Below, piece by piece: positions 9,971-22,123 of a DNA stretch of 64,000 bases. How positions within the stretch are numbered: the stretch's first letter is position 1; every line of letters begins with the position of its first letter. The position numbers were made by a program, and so were the translations under genes. The DNA is from Cannabis sativa (Eukaryota > Streptophyta > Magnoliopsida > Rosales > Cannabaceae): positions 89,414,027 to 89,478,026 of the forward strand of contig NC_083602.1 of the NCBI RefSeq assembly GCF_029168945.1, given 5' to 3'. Below the pieces are notes generated by a model, which saw nothing but the letters and a program-made list of their open reading frames with translations, did no database searches and was not told the DNA's origin.

Positions 9971-10405
9971 GAAAATTTTCATATATTATAAAGTATTGCA
10001 TAATTATATATAATAAAGTAAGAGAGAGAGAGAGAGGGGGATGAGCCCTCGAGAGTTATGCCGGTTACTTTAGGCACTGAACCACTGAGAGAGCTTGACA
10101 AACACAACACACAAACAGTACTCACACTCACACACACTGTATTTATATATATATATATATATATGTATGGACTCTCTCTCTCTCTGGCTCTGCTCTGTTA
10201 TATATATATATACATATAGATATAGTTATTATTTATATGGATATAATATATATTCTATATTCTTTATTTGTGTGGAGACTGGAGAGTGAGTGGATTATTC
10301 AGAGTATTTAGTTCAACAAAAATGTGCAGCGCCTGTTTCCCTACCTACATTTATTATTTATTTTCTTTTCATCCTCAATATTCAATAATTATTTAACACC
10401 ATTTC
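9971..10405. other. Simple-repeat-rich, UTR-like stretch
   Basis: It contains an (AG)n run at 10022-10036, CA-rich and (AT)n tracts, and CT repeats near 10170. It resembles a plant promoter/5' UTR in composition, but no credible first exon follows before the LINE at 10.95 kb. Confidence 0.35.
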
Positions 10406-10423
10406 TTAATTGTTATATTTTTT

Positions 10424-10533
10424 TTTTATTTAAGCGTTTATATATTACATCAGCATAATCTGGAACTCGAACCCAGGATCTCTAATACACACGCACCCCT
10501 TATAGCCACTTGAGCTAGCCTCAAGTGGTTTTG
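10424..10533 (-). mobile_element. tRNA-derived SINE, minus strand
   Basis: Reverse complement begins CCACTTGAGGCTAGCTCAAG, has box B GGGTTCGAGTTCC, and ends AACGCTTAAATAAAAAAAAA. It is flanked by TTAATTGTTATATTTTTT on both sides (10406-10423 and from 10534). Same family as 6358-6472; box B is closer to the consensus here. Confidence 0.88.
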
Positions 10534-10949
10534 TTAATTGTTATATTTTTTTAGATAACTTATCCTATTACAAATTAATATATGTATGAAAAAAAATATA
10601 CTTATAATAAAAAATTTAAATCTTATTTTTTTATATTATAAATTATTTATAATTTTTAAAAATTTACATGTAGTCTAAAAGCACTTTTAATAACTTCTTT
10701 ACTCTATCTTTTAAAATATATCTTAAAAATTCTAATTTTTCTATTTTAAAATACACTTTTATTACATTACAACATATGTTAAATTTTTTGAAGTACATTA
10801 CTAAAAAATTACATATTTTAAATTTTAATATATTTTATTTATTTCAAACATATAATATTAATGTATATACATATTCTCGTGCACAAATAATTATTAAAAC
10901 TAAAATAATTAATAAAATATATTTAGAATATTATATAAATATAGAGTGT

Positions 10950-13163
10950 GAATAACAAATTCTATCTCCCTATCTCTTTATCTGGGCGGCCGAAATTCTA
11001 TCTAGGATTCTGGAAAACGCCCAAAATTTGGGGATCATTAAGGGGATCAGGCTGAGTAGGGGGGCCCTCTTCTTTCACATATCTTCTTTGCTGATGATCT
11101 CATTCTAGTTGGAAAAGCCAATGTGGAGGAGGCCAAGGGGTTCTGGGACTGTCTGGAGAAATTCTGTTCTTGGTCGGGACAAAAAGTGAATAAAATGAAG
11201 TCCTCTATTTTCTTTAGTAAGAATACTCCCATTAATATGAAACAGAGGATAAGGGAGCTGTTGGGTTTAAGTTCGCCAGAGGGTAATATTAATTACTTGG
11301 GGCTTCCTCTATTCAGAGCAAAACACAAGGATGCAGATTTTAACTTTATTCTGGATAACCTGACCACTAAATTGCATGGTTGGAAAGCTAAAACTCTATC
11401 TAAAGCGGGGCGTGCAACTCTTATCAAGTCGGTGGGTTTAGCTCTTCCTTTGTATGATATGCAAACTACCAAACTTTCTAATAGACTGGCCAGGAAGATT
11501 GACGGAATGGTGCGTGACTTCTGGTGGGGTTCTGAAAAGGGTAATAGAGGAATTCACCTTAAAGCCTGGGACAAACTCTGCCTCCCCAAATCCTTGGGGG
11601 GTCTGGGCTTCCGAAAATCCAAAGAAATGAACCAAGCTTTCCTCGCTAAGTGGGGGTGGAATCTTCTGACAGGGAACCAGTCTTTATGTTGCCGTATCCT
11701 TGAGGCCAAATATCTTAAAGGAAAGTCCTTTCTAGATTGTGTTCCGAAAGCCTCGGACTCCTGGTTTTGGAAGAATGTTACTAAGTCAAGAGACGTCATT
11801 CGTAAAGGGGCTTGTAAACGTGTGGTCGATGGCCAGGATACCAACATTTGGTTGGACCCTTGGATTGCGCATCTAAAGGGATTCACTCCCCAACCTAGTG
11901 GGCGGGTCGTGAGTAGGGAGACCAAGGTAGCCGAGCTCCTGTTACAGAATGGTGGATGGAATTTCCAAAAGCTCCACCAGTTGTTTAATCAGGAAACGAT
12001 CTCTGCTATCCTCAGCGAATGTGTGCCTACTGGTCGGGGAAAGGATAGCTGGGTCTGGACCTTGGAAAGTAATGGTCGGTTCACCTGCAAATCTGCCTAT
12101 TTGGCCCAAACCGTGGATAGTTCGAGCCCTACAGAGGTTGCTCCCTCTATGTGAAACAAGCTTTGGAATAGTAAAATCCCAGAGAGACTCAAAGTCCTTT
12201 GGTGGTGTATTCTGTCTAAGGCTCTCCCAGTTCGTTCGGTGTTAGGTAGAAGGTTTCCTATTGAGGATGAGAGTTGCCCCCTGTGCGGAGCAGAAAGTGA
12301 AACTATGGAGCATTTATTTCTCTCTTGTAATGTTGCCTTTCACCTATGGCGATCTTCTCCTTGGGGTATCTTCCCCATTTGTGACGCGGGTATAAGAATG
12401 TGGGATTGGGTTAAGTTCTTATGGGATCTCAAAAATAAAGGAATTAATGAGCAGAAAACTTTCTTATATGCTTCGCTCATCATTGACACCATCTGGCGGA
12501 CCAGGAACGAAAAGGTACATCATAATAGTCCGGTGGATATCTTTAAATGTATTGACGCTGTTCGTTTTTCTTTTGCAGATCATCATGCTTACTTGCTCCC
12601 TTGTCCAACCCGATGCCTGACGGAATCTTGGAGTCCACCCCCACAGGATTGGTTGAAGCTCAACTGCGACGTTAGAGTGGGGATGGATAGCATGTCTTGA
12701 CTGCCGGTGGTTCTGAGGATCACGTCGGCAAGGTGATCTGGGTATCTGCAAAAAGACTGGATTTTTCTAGTGCTCTCTGTGGGGAAGCGGCGGCCTGCTG
12801 TTTGGCCATAGAGGAGGTAAAAGCTCGCGGTATTCAGTACCTTATAGTGGAGAGTGACTTGAGGGTGGTGATCAACGTCCTCAATGGGAAGGAGTCTCGT
12901 TGGGGGCTTGATAACTATGTCTCTTTTTGTAAAACCACCTCCACCTCTTTTATTGGTTGTAATTTTCATTTCGTCCGTAGACAGTGTAATTTTATGGCCC
13001 ATAATGTGGCTAACTGGGCATTTTCCAATCAGAGGTTTGGCTCTATGCCGATTTCCTCTTTGCCTGAAATTATATTTTGTAATGACCGGGAGGTCTAACA
13101 GTTTCTAATCTAATATAAGTATGCTTTTCTTCATCAAAAAAAAAATAAGAATAGCAAATTTTA
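10950..13163 (+). mobile_element. 5'-truncated L1-like LINE
   Basis: It is flanked by near-identical 15-bp duplications, GAATAACAAATTCTA (10950-10964) and GAATAGCAAATTTTA (13149-13163), with an A-tract at about 13135-13145 before the right copy. The 5' end starts inside the RT domain, as is typical for aborted target-primed reverse transcription. It belongs to a different LINE lineage from the element at 17.9 kb, judged by the protein. Confidence 0.9.
10986..13098 (+). pseudogene. LINE ORF2 C-terminal half (RT end, zf-RVT, RNase H), broken
   Basis: The frame opens in the RT palm ([20 protein letters not shown], holding the FADD catalytic box). It continues through the RT thumb ([66 protein letters not shown]), then zf-RVT ([27 protein letters not shown]). 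A TGA at 12152-12154 replaces an expected Trp codon between PSM and NKLWNS. RNase H follows (LKLNCD; IVESDLRVVINVL; FVRRQCNFMAHNVANWA), split by a frameshift near 12695. Termination is at 13096-13098. A single stop and a single frameshift suggest moderate age. Confidence 0.9.
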
Positions 13164-13229
13164 AAGAAATTTTAAAACGAAAAAAAAGTACTTTAAAGTA
13201 TTTGTTATAGCGTATTTTTAATACAGTTA

Positions 13230-13370
13230 TTTAAATAATTTAAAACTTTTTTATTTCAGAAAAATTATTATGAGTGTTCTAAATAATTATAATGTACACG
13301 ATTATATAAAAAAAAATAAATTAAAAAATTCTCGTAAATATTAAAACAGATAAAAAATATACCGAAACAG
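13230..13370. mobile_element. Partial palindromic MITE, family A
   Basis: Only the right arm is clear: GTTCTAAATAATTATAATGTACACGATTATAT and following, matching the right arm of the copy at 9636. The left arm seems lost or too diverged. Confidence 0.45.
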
Positions 13371-16300
13371 TACAAAAGTAGTGGTGTAGTGAGTGGTGAA
13401 AGGTGGGGTTATTGTTGTTTGGTTATGGTTGATGATCTTTCTTTTCAATCGCCCGCATTCATCGTACTCTTTATGATATGTCCACGTATATATATATATA
13501 TTATGTATATGTATATGTCTCCCAACCCATTCCCCAATGCATCATATACCCTCTAAAACTCCATAATTCATACCCTAGACTTTATTACTATATCACTTCT
13601 TTGACCAACAATAAAAAAATGACAAACTTTATTACTATATATATATCACATGAATCATTTCCTTCTTATATATTAGAAAGTAATAATGTATAGTAACATC
13701 AATCTAATAATATTACCACTTCACTATTATTATTATTAAAATAAAAAAAATAACATATATAAATAATTTTAACAATAAAATTAAAGAATAATTATATAAG
13801 ACACCATTTTTTATAAAATATTTACATTTTTACGTTCAAAAAATATTTTTTTACATTTTTACGGTTTTCCAAAAAATAACACGAAAACAACATAAAATCA
13901 ACAAGAAAACAACATAAAAGTAATATGAAAATAACATCAAAATAATAACAAAAAAAAAACAAAAAATAACATACATATAACAAAAAATTAACAACAAATG
14001 AACAAAATTTCAACATAAAAAGACCGTATTTTATGTAAATAAAATCAAAAAAATTGTAAAAATATTTAAAATTCCGTGAAACTGTATTTTTGTTGTTTTT
14101 TTTTTTTGTTGTTTTTGTGCATTTGTGAAATTAACCCTAAAATTAAGGGGTATATTGAAAAATACCTCTTTTATTTATCAATTAACCAAATCTACCTTTA
14201 ATTTTATATTTAATTGAAACATACCTCTTTTTATATGTATTGTACCCAAAATACCCTGATATAAGGAAGTCACATAGAGAGTATATTGAGGTGATAGGGG
14301 TAAAATCGGTAAAGTGTTTAAAAAAGAGGTAAAAATGATAAGTTTTAAAAAAGAGGGTAAGAATAAAAGAAGACAGTATAAAAAGGGTATAGAGTCTAGT
14401 TTCTTCTAAAATTAATGTTACCTATATTATATAGCTTGTGATTTTGGGCCTTAGTGAAGAAAAAAGAGAAGAAGTGTTTACAAAAATATTAAATTTTGAG
14501 CAAAAATTTATAAATTTACTGTACAAAAATTTTTATATCTAAGGGAAACAAATATGGCATTTAAAGTGTCTCCAAAATTACTATTAATAGTTTTATATTT
14601 AAGTTTTACCTTAAAAAATAATTAAAAGTGAGTTAAAAGTATTAACTGTTATAAATAGAAAATTAACAAATTCAAAATGGCATATATCGCAATCACTTTG
14701 GAAATAACCGAGTACAAAATATACAAATTACAAAAGAAAATACAGGATATTCGAAGATAAGATGAGTCACCATATAAAACATTTATAATGCGAGACGAAC
14801 TTAAAAAATCCACATAAAGAACTGCTAAAGTTATTTGTGAGTAACACAGTGTAGGAAGACTTCTCGGTTAAATAATCATTTATTGGATAAAATTTAATGA
14901 AAGTTATTAGACAGTTATGCATTTTATCACATATTGTAATTACATGAAACGTGGAGATTGATCACGTTTTATGAACATTTATTAAGATAAGTCCAAAAGA
15001 AATAACTGTAATATTAGAAATTCTATAAATAGGATAGAAGACCACTATACAAAGGATGTCAAAATGATGGAGGGATCATCTTGAGAGAAATTTATCATTT
15101 ATTTTTTATATTTATTGAATTCAGTATTCACTAAACAAAATATCCATAAATAAGAAAGAGTAATGGAGTATGTAAAATTATAAAATCACGTAAATATCTT
15201 GTGTTAATTATTTTATTATCTATTATTTATTTTGTAAAAGTTTTATTAAAGTTATTCTATTTAATTCATAAATAAATATTATTTATTGTTAACAAAATTT
15301 TGAGTTAATAGTGATATTTTTAAAATTAGTAAAAAAATTATGTATATTTTTAAAAGAAAATATATTTTTTGGCCAGTACCTAAACCCTAAATTATATAAG
15401 GGGATATTTTGTATATTAGGAATTTTTCTTCCCTATTGATAAGAGAAATAAACAATGAGATAAAGACAACAGCAAAAAAACAACAAAAAAAAATTAATAG
15501 AATTTTTTTGACTTTATGATAAACAGCTTTTAAGTTATTTATATATAAAAAAAAAGATTGTATGTTATTCGTTGTTTTGTTTTTTAATTTTTAAAAAGTA
15601 ACTTTTTTACAACTTATCTGTCCTTGTAAATGTGTGAACAAACTACTTTTTTTTTTCAGATAGTGATAGTATTTGTTTTGCTTTTATTTATTTTTTTCTA
15701 GGAAATATATATATATTTTTTTGCTTTGTCAATGAGTACTACATATATAAATTTTTTCTAAAAAAATTAAAAAAAAATATTATATGATTTAGTTCCACAC
15801 ATTGTTTAGCAATATTATAATTTTTCACAAATTTATTAATATTCATGCATTTCCACTTTTAGATGCCCATAATAAACTAACATTATTAAAATGTATCAAT
15901 TTTAAAAGATTTCATTTAAAAATTGCATAAATTGGTCTTTCCATCATAAATTTTTATAACTCTTTTCACAGTATATTATTCTATCATAGCAAGTTTGCTA
16001 CTTCCCAATATTTTACTAGAAAAAAAAATATTTTTCTTCCCTAGTTGAATTATAGAGTTAATAATTTAATTAATACAATTATTAGAAATATTTGGGATTT
16101 TTGTTCATCTATACACTTTAAAATAATTTTTTTTTTTTTTACAGAAATCCACATAACAATCCACATGCCAACTAGCGGATCAACCTAAATTGTAACTTAA
16201 ATCCAAATAACTACTCACATAAAATACTGAATCAATCTACACCGTAAAAATAAAAATTAAAAAATTGCATATAAAATAATTTGCCTAAATATTGTCACTT

Positions 16301-17916
16301 TCAAGTTAACTAAACTATATTTTATAATGAAGAATAAGGTTATACCTTAACATAAATATATGACCCCACTCCAAATAATTCTTGTCTTAATCTTGTTTAT
16401 GTGCCTAAATAAAAGGAACTCATCAACTTGCAAGAGTCTACTACCAATAAATTAAATATGTATATGTACATATATAAATATGAAAATATTATATTATATG
16501 AAAAGAAAGAAAAGCTTGCTTAATTTTGAAAATGGGTCATGTGGGTCCAAACTAGGGGACAAATGGTATCCCTATGATTACAAACTTGCAATTGGCATCA
16601 CTCATAGGCATAAATATTTGTGCTTTTTTACAAAGCTCAATCATGGGTGACAACCAAAAAAGTAATTGTAACATATAGCCACCAATTTCTATATGTACAT
16701 ATATTTATTTATATTTTGTAATTATTAAATTTGGATAACACTTAATTTAAAAACATAATTATAGATGAAAAATCTAGTGTAGATTTTGAGCTATGATTTT
16801 ATTTTAAGAGTCTCCATTATAACTTAATCATGATAATAGAAGATTAAACAAGAGGGACCCAAATACTAATTCTATCTTATCAAATAATAATAAATAATAA
16901 AAAACAGATAAGCCCCTAAATCTATCACAAGATTTGAAAACCACTCAATTAATTAAATAAACATTTCTCTATTGATCTTGAACAAGGAGTAAATCTAGGA
17001 AATTTTATAAAACTCAAATAATTAAATTTATAAACAAATAAATAAATAATTGGTGTTTGTTTTAATGATGGGAAATACTCATTTACTTTTAAGGTGAAAA
17101 AAAGTTGTTGTAGAATATTGATTTTATTATTTATATGTGAAATAGACATTATAATAATTAAAGCTAAAGGACATTTCTTTTTTGAGATGTGTCCCAAGAA
17201 ATAATCATTTCTATAAATTATACCCTTAATTTGGTAGTTATTTTTTTTTAGGGGACCTTATTTTGGTAGTTGAGTCAACTAAATCTTGTAACTGGGCTAT
17301 TATTTGACCCAGATCTGGCCCATTTAGCCAGAAATAAAGAAGGTTTTTATTGAAACTTAACCATTTATTGCCAAATATATTTAATAATAGGTACATCTAA
17401 ATGAACAATAAATTGAAAAATTATGTTGAATAATTGCCCAAAAATAATGGGTTTTTCAATTCATATGATAAATGAGGCTGGTGTTAGTCTTTTTCTAATT
17501 TGGAAAACTAATAATGGGTCATTTCCACCTTGCAAATTCATAACTAAAGAAAAAGAAAAATAACAAATTTAACAATTAATACAAAACATATCTTTAAACA
17601 CAATTTTAATTAAATTTATTTTACAATTGCCAAAATGTTACTGTTTCTCTTTTGAAAAAGGTAATCAAACTTTATTAATCTTAAACTTCTATTACCAAAC
17701 AAGAAAATAATATCCCCAAACTGAAAATGCAATTAAGTTATAAACTATAAATTCTTATAAATGTATGAGCTATTTGGTGAACCTTTAATAAAATAAATAG
17801 AGATATTTTATGAATTCACAAGCAAACTTCTTGTATTCTTGTATGACTAAACCAAACAAAGAAATCATTTTAAATGATTTTCGTAATGCTTGTAGCACCG
17901 TCAAACAATCCATCTC
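13371..17916. other. Long AT-rich gene-free region
   Basis: No domain-bearing open frame, tRNA or structured RNA was recognised over 4.5 kb. It includes A-rich stretches with repeated AACAACATAAAA-like words (13870-14010) and an inverted repeat around 14140-14390 (AATACCTCTTTT against AAAAGAGGTAAAAATG). Near 16120-16270, CACATGCCAACTAGCGGATC resembles sequence at 63.08 kb, suggesting another dispersed MITE family. Confidence 0.5.
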
Positions 17917-18024
17917 AAGAACCACATATTGCCCAATGTCTTGTCTATATTGACATGGTTTATACTGTTTGATTGGTTTTGATCGTTTGACATAGAGTTC
18001 TGGTGTGTTTGTGGTCTGTTCGTT

Positions 18025-19368
18025 ATGGCTTCGTCAAGCAGAGATGCAGAGGAGTTGGAGGTTCGATGGGATGATTTGCAGATCGATGAGGAAGAAGGAG
18101 GAGTCTTATTTGATAATCCTTCTGAATTGGAGGATGAGGTTGATGCAAGATGGTGTCTGGTGGGGAGATTGCTCACGGATCGTGTGTCCGATTTTGATAC
18201 AGTCCGAAATGTCATGGCTTCACTCTGGCGTCCAGTAAAAGGCATGTTTGTTAAAGAATTAGAGTTTAATCGTTTTCTTTTTCAATTCTTTCATGAACTG
18301 GATATTAACAGGGTGCTTGAAGGTACACCATGGACGTTTAACAAAATACCTTTAATTATTCAAAGATTGAAATTAGGAGAAAATCCTAGGTTGGTACCAC
18401 TAAACACAATGGAGATTTGGGTACAAGTTTATGATCTTAGAGTGGGTTTTCAGTCAGACCGAGTGTTGAGGGCATGTGGCGCTTACATTGGACAATTTGT
18501 TTCATCTTGTCCTAAGAATTATTCTGGCATTTGGAGGGAATACTTGAGAGTCCGGGTATTGATCAACATTGATAAACCACTGAAGAGAAGAATGAAAATT
18601 TACTACACCAAGGAAGACTATTTCTGGGCAAATTTCAAATATGAGAGGGTGCCCACTTTTTGTTTCATTTGTGGTATACTCGGGCATGGAGAAAGATTTT
18701 GTCCCCGTGTTTTTGACGGACCAGTAGAGAAGGTTGTCAAGCCATATGGCTTATTCATGAAAGCCCCAGATCGTCGTTCTCAAAAACAAATTGGTGCAAG
18801 GTGGCTTCGTGACAATATGGCAAGACCATTACAAACTGATGTCGCCGTTCCTAGGAGCAGTGGTACTCCGGCGCCAGCTACCAGTTCCAGGAGAGAGGCC
18901 GATCCGAGATATCAGGGTGACAGAGAGGACATGGAGATTAATGAGGATGTTGAGGGAGAAATCGTAGGAGAGAATCGTGGGATTGTGGGCGGGATTCAAG
19001 GAAAAAGAATTGATGCCGTGAATGGAGGGATATCAATCAATGGGGATGCGGTTAAGGAAAGTTCTTTTGAAAATGGTGCTTTTGTTTTCACGGATCCAAA
19101 AAGAAGAAGAGTTGAGGATAATGATGAGTTGGGCCAGGTTACTGTTCAAAGCTTAGGGCCGGCCCAACAGTTGGTGGATAATGGGAGTGGTGAAGAGGTT
19201 ATAGCAAAGACCCATGTGGCTGAAAGTGAAATGGGCTTTATTGAAAAAATAAATGAGGGGGGAATGGAAAATTGTTTCGGCCCAGAGGAAGCTACTGTGG
19301 AAATTGGTATTTTTCAAAAAAACGAGTTAAAGGCGGGTACCAAAAATTGGGCCCGCCAAGGATTATGA
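18025..19368 (+). CDS. LINE ORF1 protein (DUF4283/CCHC, RNA-binding)
   Basis: This is an intact 447-aa frame. The DUF4283-like region covers roughly residues 40-190 (WCLVGRLLTDR, FHELDINRVLEGTPWTF, LNTMEIWVQVYDL). A CCHC zinc knuckle, CFICGILGHGERFC, uses C213, C216, H221 and C226. An acidic and Ser/Gly-rich tail contains an SV40-like nuclear signal PKRRRV (358-363). In plant LINEs ORF1 binds the element RNA and forms the particle that accompanies ORF2p to the nucleus. Its TGA stop (19366-19368) overlaps the likely ORF2 ATG in the sequence ATGA. There is no frame damage, unlike ORF2. Confidence 0.9.
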   Translation: MASSSRDAEELEVRWDDLQIDEEEGGVLFDNPSELEDEVDARWCLVGRLLTDRVSDFDTVRNVMASLWRPVKGMFVKELEFNRFLFQFFHELDINRVLEGTPWTFNKIPLIIQRLKLGENPRLVPLNTMEIWVQVYDLRVGFQSDRVLRACGAYIGQFVSSCPKNYSGIWREYLRVRVLINIDKPLKRRMKIYYTKEDYFWANFKYERVPTFCFICGILGHGERFCPRVFDGPVEKVVKPYGLFMKAPDRRSQKQIGARWLRDNMARPLQTDVAVPRSSGTPAPATSSRREADPRYQGDREDMEINEDVEGEIVGENRGIVGGIQGKRIDAVNGGISINGDAVKESSFENGAFVFTDPKRRRVEDNDELGQVTVQSLGPAQQLVDNGSGEEVIAKTHVAESEMGFIEKINEGGMENCFGPEEATVEIGIFQKNELKAGTKNWARQGL

Positions 19369-21257
19369 GTTTTCTAAGTTGGAATTGCCGGGGGCTTGGG
19401 AACCCCCGGGTAGTTCAATTCTTGAAGGAAATTGTGTTCCAAAAGAGACCCAATGTGATTTTTTTGTGTGAAACTATTAGTAAACAAGAAAAGATTGAGT
19501 TTGTGAAAATAAGTTTGGGGTATGAAGCTTGTTTTGTTGTTGATGTCGTCGGTCATAGTGGGGGTTTGGCAATGTTATGGAAGGTCCAACATGAAGGTAG
19601 ACTTCTCAGCTATAGCACTAATCATATAGATATGGTCTTTAATTTGGATGGACATCCAGAATTTCGCCTTACCGGTTTTTATGGAGAACCACAAAGAAGC
19701 TTAAGACCGAACACTTGGGGAAGAATTCGACAACTTTCTAGGGAGTCTACGTTGCCTTGGTGTATCATGGGGGATCTTAATAATGTCTTGTCTCAAGGTG
19801 ATAAATGTGGGGGACGTCCTTATCCAGGGTGGCTTGTGGATGGTTTTCAAGAAGTTGTTGATGAGTGTGAGTTGCTGGATATGGAGTTAATTGGCCATCC
19901 TTTTACTTGGGAGAAGGGGAAAGGTACGCCAAACTGGATTGAAGTTAGACTTGATCGTGCTCTTATTTCTAATGCTTGGAATTCTCTTTTTCCGGATGCA
20001 AAGCTTTTTAATATGGAGATCTCCGCTTCAGATCATTCTCCTCTTTGGCTTGATCTTGTTTTTCAAAAACCGGTGGTGTTTCTTAAAAGGTTCCGGTTTG
20101 AGAATGCTTGGAGTAGGGAGCCTATGTGTAGACAGATTGTTAGCGACAATTGGGAAATGCATAATGAAGATCCTCTGCATCAGAAAATCAAGTGTTGTAG
20201 CACTTCCCTTGCTGAATGGGGGAAAGATATAACAGGCAACTTCAAGGATCGTATTTCTCGATGTAATAAGCAGCTGAAACAATTGAAGGGGCGCAGAGAT
20301 GATACTTCGGTTCAGAAATATAAGGAAACACATGCACAACTGTTTGAGATTCTGACACAGAAGGAGGTCTTTTGGAGACAACGTTCAAAGCAACTTTGGC
20401 TACAAGCAGGAGATCAGAATACGAAATATTTCCATGCCTGCGCAAATACAAGGAAGAAAAACAACCAGATTGCTTCTCTCAAGAATGACAATGGTGTGTG
20501 GGTTGATTGGGATAGTGGCTTGGCTACAGTGATGGTTGACTATTACAAAGAGCTTTTTTCTGCTTCTGATACAAATTGGGACCGAGTAACTGATTGTGTT
20601 CATGGAAGAGTAAGCGCGGAGATGAATTATCAGCTAGTGACTCCGGTTGATAGTGAGGAAGTTAAAAGAGCTTTGTTCCAAATGCATCCAGATAAATCCC
20701 CAGGTCCTGATGGCTTTAATCCAGGGTTTTATCAGAAGTTCTGGGACATAGTCGGTTCAGATGTGGTGAAGCTGGTGCAAAACTTTGTAATGATTGGTGA
20801 GTTTCCGAACAACCTATATGATACCCATATTGTCCTTATTCCCAAAAAATCAAAGCCTGAATCTATGAGTGATCTTCGTCCTATTGCTCTCTGTAATGTG
20901 ATCTATAAAGTAGTCTCGAAGGTACTAGCCAACCGTTTGAAAGGTGTTCTTCATCAGGTTATTTCTGAATCTCAAAGTGCTTTCATTCCGGGGCGACTTA
21001 TTACTGATAATATCTTAATTTCCTTTGAGATTATGCATTACTTGAAACGGAAGAGCACGGGAAAGGATGGAGTTATGGCTATTAAACTTGACATGAGTAA
21101 GGCGTATGATAGGGTTGAATGGGGTTTTCTTCAGGCAATTATGGAGAAGATGGGGTTTAGTGAGGAATGGATTCAGCTGATTATGTGCTGTGTAAGCTCG
21201 GTCTCCTACAATATCCTTTCAGGTGGAAAGGAGTTGGGTCCTATTGTGCCTAAATGA
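19365..21257 (+). pseudogene. LINE ORF2, N-terminal part: endonuclease and RT fingers/palm
   Basis: The start is taken as ATG 19365 because it gives MSFLSWNCRGLGNP, the standard endonuclease beginning; an upstream in-frame ATG exists at 19272 inside ORF1. The APE-like endonuclease motifs are complete: SWNCRG, LCET (catalytic Glu), GDLNNV, and SDHSP. The RT opens with DKSPGPDGFNPGFY, LIPKK, LRPIALCNVIYKVVSKVLANRL, QSAFIPGRLITDNI and KLDMSKAYDRVEW. The frame stops at TGA 21255-21257, where the family has Arg (PKxGLRQGDPLSPYLF). The stop is one C-to-T change from CGA. Confidence 0.93.
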
Positions 21258-22123
21258 GGTCTAAGACAAGGTGACCCTCTATCACCTTATCTTTTTCTTA
21301 AATTTTGTGTGCGGAAGGTCTTTCGGCTCTTATCTCGGATTTTGAGAGGCGAGGGAAAGCTTAGGGGTTGTAAAGTTGCTCGTGGAGCTCCTGTTATTAC
21401 CCACATGTTCTTTCTTGATGATAGTTATTTATCTTCTTAGTGCTACGGAGGAGGAGGCGAATAATGTGATTGAGCTTCTTCGGTGTTTTCGGTTGGCCTC
21501 TGGACAACGGGTAAATCTGAATAAGTCCTCTCGTTTTCTTCGGTGCCAATGCGGGATGGATATTCGTGCAAGAATGCCGCTCTATTCGAGGGTTCAAGAG
21601 GCGGGAGATACAAGTACTTATCCGGGTCTTCCTAACATCTTGGGAAGAAATAAAAATGCTTTCTTACGGGTTTCTTGAAAGATAAGATGAGGAAAAAGAT
21701 TCAGAGTTGGGAAGGCAAATTTTTGTCAAAGGCAGGTAAGGAGCTCATGCTGAAAACTGTCGCTCAATCTTTGCCTAGTTATGCCATGAATGTTTTTTTG
21801 CTTCCTCTGAAGACTGTTAATGAAATGGAGCAGTTAATGTGCAAGTATTGGTGGAAATCTTCTTCACAGAACAATAAAGGGATTCATTGGAAGAGTTAGG
21901 ATAAGTTGAAGATTCATAAGTCAAAAGGAGGGATGGGATTTAGAGATCTTCATGATTTTAATCTCTCCTTATTGAGTAAGCAAGGGTGGCGTCTGTTTGT
22001 GTAAGCCTCGTACTCTTGTTGGTCGCACATTTCAAGCTCGATATTTTGCGGGGAAGGACTTCTTGAGAGCGGGCGGGTAGCAATCCTAGTTTTGTTTGGC
22101 GAAGTATTTTTGAAACAGTTGAT
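21258..22123 (+). pseudogene. LINE ORF2 middle part, frameshifted RT palm/thumb
   Basis: Reading past the stop continues GLRQGDPLSPYLFL, then needs several frame changes before 22120. The catalytic F/Y-A-D-D box reads FLDD (about 21408-21420). Pieces of thumb are seen (FLSKAGKELMLKTVAQSLPSY; MCKYWWKSSSQNNKGIHW, then a stop at 21897). At least four frame breaks or stops mean no functional RT can come from this copy. Confidence 0.85.

Noticed and set aside
10095..10289. 64-codon frame rich in Tyr and Ile
   Set aside because: It is CA, CT and AT simple repeats, with no homology.
13822..14016. Phe/Cys-rich 64-codon minus-strand frame
   Set aside because: It reflects A-rich, AACATAAAA-type low-complexity DNA.
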